Origin: an uncultured Muribaculaceae bacterium | GTDB taxonomy: Bacteria > Bacteroidota > Bacteroidia > Bacteroidales > Muribaculaceae | DNA: 27,671 nt | NCBI GenBank assembly: GCA_910585755.1 | Contig: CAJUFH010000043.1 | Location: forward strand, 1 to 27,671 | Reading direction: 5' to 3' | Shown: positions 22,313-27,671 of the stretch, piece after piece | How positions within the stretch are numbered: the first letter of the stretch is position 1 | How the letters are laid out: every line of letters begins with the position of its first letter | Notes under the pieces: generated by a model | The model's database searches: none | The model's input: only the letters and a program-made list of their open reading frames with translations | Told to the model about the DNA's origin: nothing | Position numbers and translations under genes: made by a program

Positions 22313-24976
22313 CTAAGCGCGGCGGCGAGAAAACAGTCTGATAAACTCGCCGATCCAAAGCACCATAGAAGTCGAGCCGATGATTATAAGCCAGTCGGTA
22401 AAGCCCAGCGGAACGGCGTTGAAGAAATCGGGGTTTATCGCGCCTACGAGCTGCACAATAGCAATCTGCCCGAACAGGATGGCAGCCGCGATCAGCAGGA
22501 ACTCGCCGCATCCCTTGAAATGGAACGCCGACCGACCCGTAGCGAAGGCGCGGGCATTGAACATATTCCAGAACTGCAGGAACACGAAAACCGTGAAGAA
22601 AACCGACAGCTCGTAAGGGGAAAGTCCCGTGTTGCCGTGCATCGGGGCGCTCCCGATTTGCGTCAGCGAGGTTATGGAGGTGTGCTCGAGATAGTAAAGG
22701 AACCCGAGGAGCAGCACGAAGAACAGGCCGCCGACCCATCCGATACTACGCCACATCGCCTTGTTTATTATGAAGGCTGTCCGGGGACGCGGCTTCTCCG
22801 ACATTACAGACTCCGTCGGCGGAAGCGACGCAAGCGCCATAGCGGCGAAGGTGTCCATAATCAGGTTCACCCAAAGCATCTGGGTAACGGTCAGCGGCGA
22901 CTGCATCCCCATAAAGGAACCGAACAGCACAATAAGGCTTGCCGCGACGTTAACCGTCATCTGGAATAGGATGAAACGCTGGATATTACGGTAAAGCGAG
23001 CGACCCCACATCACGGCCCGACCGATTGACGCGAAGGAGTTGTCGACAATGGTTATATCGGATGCCTCTTTCGCCACGGAGGTTCCGTCGCCCATCGAAA
23101 GCCCGACGTGGGCCGCTTTCAGAGCCGGAGCGTCATTCGTCCCGTCGCCGGTAACGGCGACAACCTCGTTGCGCTTCTGCAACGCCTCGACAAGCCGTTT
23201 CTTATCCATCGGCCTGGCGCGGGCGATAATTTTCAGGTCACCTACCCGATCGACCAGCTCGTCGTCAGAGAGCGCGGCGAACTCGGTACCGGTGATAATC
23301 CCGCGGGCGGAGTCCGCGTCGTCGTTCCACAAGCCGATCTGGCGCCCGATTTCCTTCGCGGTTCCGGGAGTGTCGCCGGTAACGATTTTGACCTTGATTC
23401 CGGCGTTGATTACCTGGCGCACGGCATCCGGGACGTCGGCGCGCACCGGGTCGGAAATAGCCACGATTCCGAGGAATGTCAGCCGCCCGGCAACGACCCT
23501 GCTGTCGGCAATGGTCGCGTCCCCGTCTTCGAGTACCTGGTATGCGAACCCGAGAGTGCGCATCGCCTGGTTCTGATACTCGAGCAACCTCGCGTCAAGC
23601 TCCTTGCGGGAAACACCAGCCGCGTCGGAACACATTCCGAACACTATCTCCGGCGCACCTTTGACATACAGCACCCTCCGCCCGTCAGCCTCTCTGACAA
23701 CGGTCGCCATATACTTGCGCTCTGTTGAGAAAGGAAGCTCCTCCACGCGCTCCGAGCGGCCCCTGAGAGCGGTATAGTCTATTCCGCGGTCGGCGAGCCA
23801 CAGCAGGAGCGCCCCTTCGGTCGGATTTCCAAGCACCTGGGGCTTCTCCCCGCTCAAATCGAGCTGCGCGGTTGAATTAACGGCGATACCCCCATAGAGC
23901 ACGTCGTCGGACGGATTGCCGAAAAAGTCGGCCTTGTAGACCTGCATGCGGTTCTGGGTGAGAGTCCCGGTCTTGTCTGTGCAGATAACGGTCGTGGCTC
24001 CCATAGTCTCGCAGGCGTGCAACTTGCGGACGAGATTGTTCGTTTTCAGCATCCTCCTCATCGAATACGCCAGCGAAAGCGTCACCGCCATCGGAAGCCC
24101 CTCCGGCACGGACACCACCACCAGCGTAACGGCTACCATAAGCGTCTGCAGCAGGAACGCCAGGAAGGAAATCCACTCGAAATCGACATTTACGAAATAC
24201 ATCACGATTCGCCCGATGACGATTGCTGCGGCAAATATGTACGCGATGCGGGTAATCAGCTTGCCGAGGCCGTCGAGCTGTTCGTTAAGGGGGGTCTTGA
24301 CGCTGTCGTCAATCTGGGCGGCCTCGAATACCTTGCCGTTCTCGGTAGCATCGCCGACGGCGAGCACCCTCATTATTCCGTGCCCCTCCATAACCTTCGT
24401 GCCGCGCATTACGCGGTCGGAAGGGAATGTGGCGTCGGGGTCAAACTGCTCCGGATCGGTTGTCTTGGCGCATACAGGCTCGCCGGTAAGCGTCGACTCG
24501 TCGACGTTGAGCCGCACAGCCTCCAGCAGGGCGCCGTCGGCAGGAATCTCCTCGCCGGTGTTCAGTATGACGATGTCCCCAACAACTACGTCGCGGCGCG
24601 GCACCTGGACGGGCGCTCCGTCGCGGATTACCTGCACCGGCTCGTCGTCGTTGACCCGGTTAAGCAGGTCGAACTCGCGGCCGGCCTTCAGCTCGAACAC
24701 GAACGCCAGCCCGGTTGCCAGCAGGATAGCCATAAAGATACCGATCGGCTCGAAAAACACGGTCATACCCTGGCTGAGACCGTAATACTCATAAAACGAG
24801 ATACCAACCGAGAGAACCCCGGCGACAAGCAGGATAATAATCAGAGGATCGGAAAATTTCTCCAAAAACAGCTTCCAAAGCGGGGCCTTGGCAGGCGGAG
24901 TCAGCACATTGGCTCCGTTTTTTTCACGACTGGCGAGTACTTCGGCCTGCGTCAGGCCCTTATATTTCTGTGTCAT
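22313..24976 (-). CDS. Calcium-translocating P-type ATPase, PMCA type (P2B)
   Basis: 887 residues from ATG 24976. A TTG eight codons upstream coincides with the promoter -7 box and is rejected. P-type landmarks: actuator loop STLTGEPV (TGE 164-166), helix-4 ion site VVSVPEGLPMAVTLSLAYSM (PEGLP 291-295), phosphorylation site ICTDKTGTLTQNRM (D334), nucleotide-binding YVKGAPEIVFGMCSD, and hinge MDKKRLVEAL then VVAVTGDGTNDAPALKAAHV. The late helices contain LWVNLIMDTFAAMALASLPP, with Asn/Asp ligands of helix 6. It exports Ca2+ from the cytoplasm using ATP. No calmodulin-binding tail is present. It is the first gene of the minus-strand run ATPase - response regulator - kinase, with pit further on. 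Confidence 0.92.
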   Translation of the reverse strand: MTQKYKGLTQAEVLASREKNGANVLTPPAKAPLWKLFLEKFSDPLIIILLVAGVLSVGISFYEYYGLSQGMTVFFEPIGIFMAILLATGLAFVFELKAGREFDLLNRVNDDEPVQVIRDGAPVQVPRRDVVVGDIVILNTGEEIPADGALLEAVRLNVDESTLTGEPVCAKTTDPEQFDPDATFPSDRVMRGTKVMEGHGIMRVLAVGDATENGKVFEAAQIDDSVKTPLNEQLDGLGKLITRIAYIFAAAIVIGRIVMYFVNVDFEWISFLAFLLQTLMVAVTLVVVSVPEGLPMAVTLSLAYSMRRMLKTNNLVRKLHACETMGATTVICTDKTGTLTQNRMQVYKADFFGNPSDDVLYGGIAVNSTAQLDLSGEKPQVLGNPTEGALLLWLADRGIDYTALRGRSERVEELPFSTERKYMATVVREADGRRVLYVKGAPEIVFGMCSDAAGVSRKELDARLLEYQNQAMRTLGFAYQVLEDGDATIADSRVVAGRLTFLGIVAISDPVRADVPDAVRQVINAGIKVKIVTGDTPGTAKEIGRQIGLWNDDADSARGIITGTEFAALSDDELVDRVGDLKIIARARPMDKKRLVEALQKRNEVVAVTGDGTNDAPALKAAHVGLSMGDGTSVAKEASDITIVDNSFASIGRAVMWGRSLYRNIQRFILFQMTVNVAASLIVLFGSFMGMQSPLTVTQMLWVNLIMDTFAAMALASLPPTESVMSEKPRPRTAFIINKAMWRSIGWVGGLFFVLLLGFLYYLEHTSITSLTQIGSAPMHGNTGLSPYELSVFFTVFVFLQFWNMFNARAFATGRSAFHFKGCGEFLLIAAAILFGQIAIVQLVGAINPDFFNAVPLGFTDWLIIIGSTSMVLWIGEFIRLFSRRRA

Positions 24977-24997
24977 TAACCTTGGTAATATTTTCTG

Positions 24998-25028
24998 CAA
25001 AAGTATAAAAAAACCGACATTGAGCCAA
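24998..25028 (-). promoter_or_regulatory. Promoter (TTG-N20-TACTTTTG, minus strand) of the Ca2+-ATPase operon
   Basis: On the minus strand, TTG (25028-25026), 20 bases, and TACTTTTG (25005-24998) fit the Bacteroidetes consensus, 21 bases before ATG 24976. It settles the ATPase start, because the upstream TTG codon is part of the box. Confidence 0.7.
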
Positions 25029-25110
25029 CTTGCGACACATCCCGGCGTTATAGTTCACAAAAAGTTAACAATTAAAACAGGCGAAAAGGCGGAGTTATGT
25101 TGGAAAATAG

Positions 25111-25118
25111 TACCTTCG
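25111..25118 (+). promoter_or_regulatory. Probable -7 element (TACCTTCG) of the 5'-nucleotidase gene
   Basis: TACCTTCG is one base from TAnnTTTG and lies 21 bases before ATG 25140. A -33 TTTG is lacking at the right distance, so this is probably a weaker or regulated promoter. It shares the 163-base divergent region with the ATPase promoter. Confidence 0.45.
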
Positions 25119-25139
25119 CGTATAATCTGAAAACTTAAA

Positions 25140-26642
25140 ATGAGAAAATCTATATTCGGCCTCGTTGCCGCCGCGATGCTCGCCCCGCTGATGTGGGCCG
25201 AGGAACTGGTTATAATACAGACCAACGACACCCACAGCCAGCTTGACCCCACAGACAAGGGACTGGGAGGGATACAGCGCCGGAAGGTACTGATTGACAG
25301 TATCAAATCAGAACACGACAACGTGCTTGTAACCGACGCGGGGGATGCCGTGCAGGGCACGCTCTTCTTCACTCTCTACGGAGGCCGGGCTGAAATGGCG
25401 GCGATGAACGCCCTCGGCTATGACCTGGCGATTCTCGGAAACCACGATTTTGACAACGGCGTTGACTCGCTGGCCCGCAATGTGGCCCTCAGCGACGCAC
25501 GCTGGCTCTCGACAAACTACGATTTCTCGCAACGAGCCGACCTCGACTCGCTTTTCGCTCCTTATAAAATTTATGACTTCGGAGGTAAAAAGGTGGCCTT
25601 CATCGGGCTTAACCTCGACCCTAAGGGTATGATCGCGGAAGGGAACTATGACGGGGTTCGCTATCTCGACGTCATAAAGGCCGCCAATTCGACAGCCTGG
25701 GTACTGAAAAACCTCGAAGGGGTCGACCTCGTAGTGGCTCTTTCCCACCTCGGCTACGCCGATATGCCGAACCCCTCCGACGAGGACATAGCCAAATCGT
25801 CGGAGAATATCGACATAATCCTCGGAGGCCATTCCCATACTACGGTTGTACCGGGCAGCGGCAACGAATGGATTATGAACGCGGCCGGGAAGCCGGTTCT
25901 CGTCACGCAGAACGGCAAGAGCGGGACAAAGGTAACGGAAGTCATCGTCAATCTTGACAGCATCGGTTCGGCGCTCCCCGCATATCGGCAGCACACAATC
26001 GACAGCCGCCTCGACCGTACCTCGGACCCCGCAATCGAGGCTCTTCTTGCACCTTACCGCAAAGGGGTTGACGAACTGATGGGTGTCAAAATCGGCCGCA
26101 CGGCAAAGGCTCTTGACAACACGGAACCCGCCCTGCTCAACTTCGTATCTGACTTCTGCCGCGACCGGGGCGCCCAGCTCCTCGGCAAGCCTGTCGACCT
26201 CGCCCTTATGAACAAAGGAAGCCTCCGCCGCTCCCTCCCCAAAGGAACCATCACGCAGGGTGAAATAATTTCGATGCAGCCTTTCGCCAACAGGGTGCTT
26301 GTTCTCGAAATCAAGGGGAAAGACCTCCTGGAGGCTTTCGACGTCATGGCCTCCCGCGGAGGCGACGGCGTAAGTTCCGAAGTTTCCGCGACCTTCGACC
26401 CGACTACCCGCCGATGCGCCTCAGTCCTCCTCAACGGCAAACAGATTGATCCGGAAGCGACATACAATGTAGCGACCATCGACTACCTCGCCAACGGAGG
26501 CGACTACATGGCCCCGCTCACCCGCGGAAAAGTCGTCGCCACCTCAGACGCGATTGTCTACAACGACCTCATCAACTATATCAAATCGCTCCGCAACAAA
26601 CCGATCAACCCCTCACCCGCGCCCCGCATGGTTGCGAAGTAA
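25140..26642 (+). CDS. Secreted 5'-nucleotidase / metallophosphoesterase (UshA-like)
   Basis: 500 residues. A signal peptide (MRKSIFGLVAAAMLAPLMWA) exports it to the periplasm or surface. The N-terminal calcineurin-like domain has the two-metal motifs IIQTNDTHSQL (D30, H32), VTDAGDAVQGTLFF (D69), ILGNHDFDNGVDSL (N101-H102-D103), ALSHLGYADMP, and IILGGHSHT. The C-terminal 5'-nucleotidase domain (about 300-500) has NKGSLRRSLPKGTITQGEII, PFANRVLVLEIKGKDLLEAF and IDYLANGGDYMAPL. It hydrolyses nucleoside monophosphates or related phosphate esters to nucleoside and phosphate. Many Bacteroides encode the two halves as separate adjacent genes; here they are one protein. It is divergent from the ATPase and ends 4 bases from the convergent DUF6377-like gene. 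Confidence 0.9.
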   Translation: MRKSIFGLVAAAMLAPLMWAEELVIIQTNDTHSQLDPTDKGLGGIQRRKVLIDSIKSEHDNVLVTDAGDAVQGTLFFTLYGGRAEMAAMNALGYDLAILGNHDFDNGVDSLARNVALSDARWLSTNYDFSQRADLDSLFAPYKIYDFGGKKVAFIGLNLDPKGMIAEGNYDGVRYLDVIKAANSTAWVLKNLEGVDLVVALSHLGYADMPNPSDEDIAKSSENIDIILGGHSHTTVVPGSGNEWIMNAAGKPVLVTQNGKSGTKVTEVIVNLDSIGSALPAYRQHTIDSRLDRTSDPAIEALLAPYRKGVDELMGVKIGRTAKALDNTEPALLNFVSDFCRDRGAQLLGKPVDLALMNKGSLRRSLPKGTITQGEIISMQPFANRVLVLEIKGKDLLEAFDVMASRGGDGVSSEVSATFDPTTRRCASVLLNGKQIDPEATYNVATIDYLANGGDYMAPLTRGKVVATSDAIVYNDLINYIKSLRNKPINPSPAPRMVAK

Positions 26643-26646
26643 ACCC

Positions 26647-27671
26647 TTATAAGTTCCCGATTCGCAGAATGTCAGCCTCGAATGATTCGCGGTTGATTGC
26701 CCTGTTGCGCAGGCGGTTGCGGTAGGCATAGACGGTATTGACGCTGAAATTCAGAATCTGCGCCACGCGGTTTGCGTCGTCTATTCCGAGACGCATGAAA
26801 GCGAGGATACGGAGGTCAGAGTTCATCAGCTCCCCTTCGGCGAGGACAATCTGCTGGTCGGAGCGCAGGAGGCTGTTGATTTCCTCAACGAAATCGGGAT
26901 ACAGATGCAGGAAAGCGTCGTCGAAAACGGAATAAAACTCGCGGCTCTGCTCGTCGATGAATTTCGGCGACTTCACCATTTTAAGAAGCTCGTCGGTCTG
27001 CCCCGCCGTAATCTTGCGGTTCGCCAGCTTGCAGAATTGCTTCAGCTTATCCATATATATGGAGGATAGAGCCATGAAACGGCTGAGGTAGACATCCTTT
27101 GTGCGCCCCGCTTCCTGCAGGCTGGCCCGGAGCGCCTGTACGCGTTTTAGCTGGCGTCGCAGATAGAAAATCGTCACCACCAGCGCCAGGAGCGTCAGCA
27201 CGAGTATCGCCATAATGACATTGGTCGACATACGCCAACGCTCAATCTGGGCAAGATGGTCGCTTTCGACAACGTTCAGAAGCTCCGTTGTCTGCATCAT
27301 GCGCACCGACGCCCGGCTCTCGACGGCGTTCTTCATCGCGGCCATCAGGTAATCGTGGGCACGACCTGACTGCCCCATCTCGAAAAGCACGCCTCCAAGT
27401 TCCTGCAACGACACGACCTCCATCGTGGCGCGGCGAAGGTCAGTCATTGCCGATTTAGCCAGATAATAAAGGTACTCGTTGCGGTCGCCCCTCGCGTTCG
27501 CTATGCTCGCGAGAATATGGCACGCGATCGCATGGGCCGAAGTTTCCGGATCAATATCCGCGACAAGCGCGGTCAGCAGGTTGCGGCTCTTGGTATATTC
27601 GCGACAGCGGAAATAATGGGTCAAGCCGAAATCCCGGTGCATAAATTTTGTGGAAAGTGTTAAATTTGCAT
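26647..27671 (-). CDS. DUF6377-like membrane-anchored regulator (5' end beyond the window)
   Basis: At least 331 residues, and the frame remains open from ATG 27642 to the window edge (27671) with no stop. The true start is therefore probably outside, since related Bacteroidetes proteins are about 500-560 residues with N-terminal tetratricopeptide repeats. Visible parts are TPR-like helices (about 1-115: CREYTKSRNLLTALVADIDP, LAKSAMTDLRRATMEVVSLQ), one membrane helix (about 143-163: VIMAILVLTLLALVVTIFYL), and a coiled linker. A conserved cytoplasmic domain with VYLSRFMALSSIYMDKLKQF follows, then a C-terminal LuxR-like helix-turn-helix (LRILAFMRLGIDDANRVAQI, NFSVNTVYAYRNRLRNRAI). It probably couples a periplasmic signal to transcription from the membrane; the target is unknown. 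Confidence 0.75.
   Translation of the reverse strand, partial: ANLTLSTKFMHRDFGLTHYFRCREYTKSRNLLTALVADIDPETSAHAIACHILASIANARGDRNEYLYYLAKSAMTDLRRATMEVVSLQELGGVLFEMGQSGRAHDYLMAAMKNAVESRASVRMMQTTELLNVVESDHLAQIERWRMSTNVIMAILVLTLLALVVTIFYLRRQLKRVQALRASLQEAGRTKDVYLSRFMALSSIYMDKLKQFCKLANRKITAGQTDELLKMVKSPKFIDEQSREFYSVFDDAFLHLYPDFVEEINSLLRSDQQIVLAEGELMNSDLRILAFMRLGIDDANRVAQILNFSVNTVYAYRNRLRNRAINRESFEADILRIGNL

Overview
The window comes from a Bacteroidales chromosome, plausibly Muribaculaceae-like. This is inferred from several features. Starts are preceded by the Bacteroidetes promoter pattern (TTTG or TTG, about 20 bases, then TAnnTTTG) rather than by Shine-Dalgarno sequences. Several gene families are typical of the phylum: a DUF6377-like regulator, a PiT-DUF47 fusion, a coiled-coil lipoprotein, LytTR two-component pairs and an HAE1 RND pump. 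Core genes look about 58-62% GC by eye. Two islets, a restriction-modification pair and a toxin-antitoxin-like trio, are nearer 45%.

Layout: 96-1205 is a sugar-kinase-like phosphotransferase. 1288-4072 is a compact Sau3AI-type (GATC) restriction-modification pair, endonuclease first, overlapping a cytosine-5 methyltransferase. 4114-4980 (-) is a coiled-coil lipoprotein. 5102-6853 is a LytS/LytR-like sensor kinase and LytTR regulator. 6957-8094 is a translationally coupled trio: an XRE-HTH protein fused to a DUF3791-like domain, a DUF3990 putative ADP-ribosyltransferase-fold protein, and a small helical protein. 8276-13795 is a complete tripartite RND efflux operon (lipoprotein adaptor, inner-membrane pump, TolC-like channel).

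13837-17685 is a methionine biosynthesis operon, metY-metX-hom. Between its promoter and metY lies a 34-codon leader ORF with 9 Met codons, eight of them within 14 codons. It is followed by a 14-bp perfect terminator hairpin. A sequence at the 3' end of the leader ORF can pair with the terminator's 5' arm. Together these have all the parts of a ribosome-stalling attenuator that senses Met-tRNA, and this is the most striking item in the window. The operon supplies homoserine (Hom), acetylates it (MetX) and sulfhydrylates O-acetylhomoserine to homocysteine (MetY).

17689-17857 is a structured non-coding element with terminal inverted repeats, resembling a MITE. On the minus strand from 24976 down to 17871 lie a PMCA-type Ca2+ ATPase, a PhoB-like regulator, a PhoR-like kinase and a PiT-DUF47 phosphate transporter. 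The first three are tightly packed, which suggests linked calcium and phosphate handling. Divergent from the ATPase is a secreted 5'-nucleotidase (25140-26642), which could release phosphate from nucleotides. The window ends inside a minus-strand DUF6377-like membrane regulator whose reading frame stays open to the edge. I saw no tRNA, rRNA, CRISPR array or intact insertion sequence.
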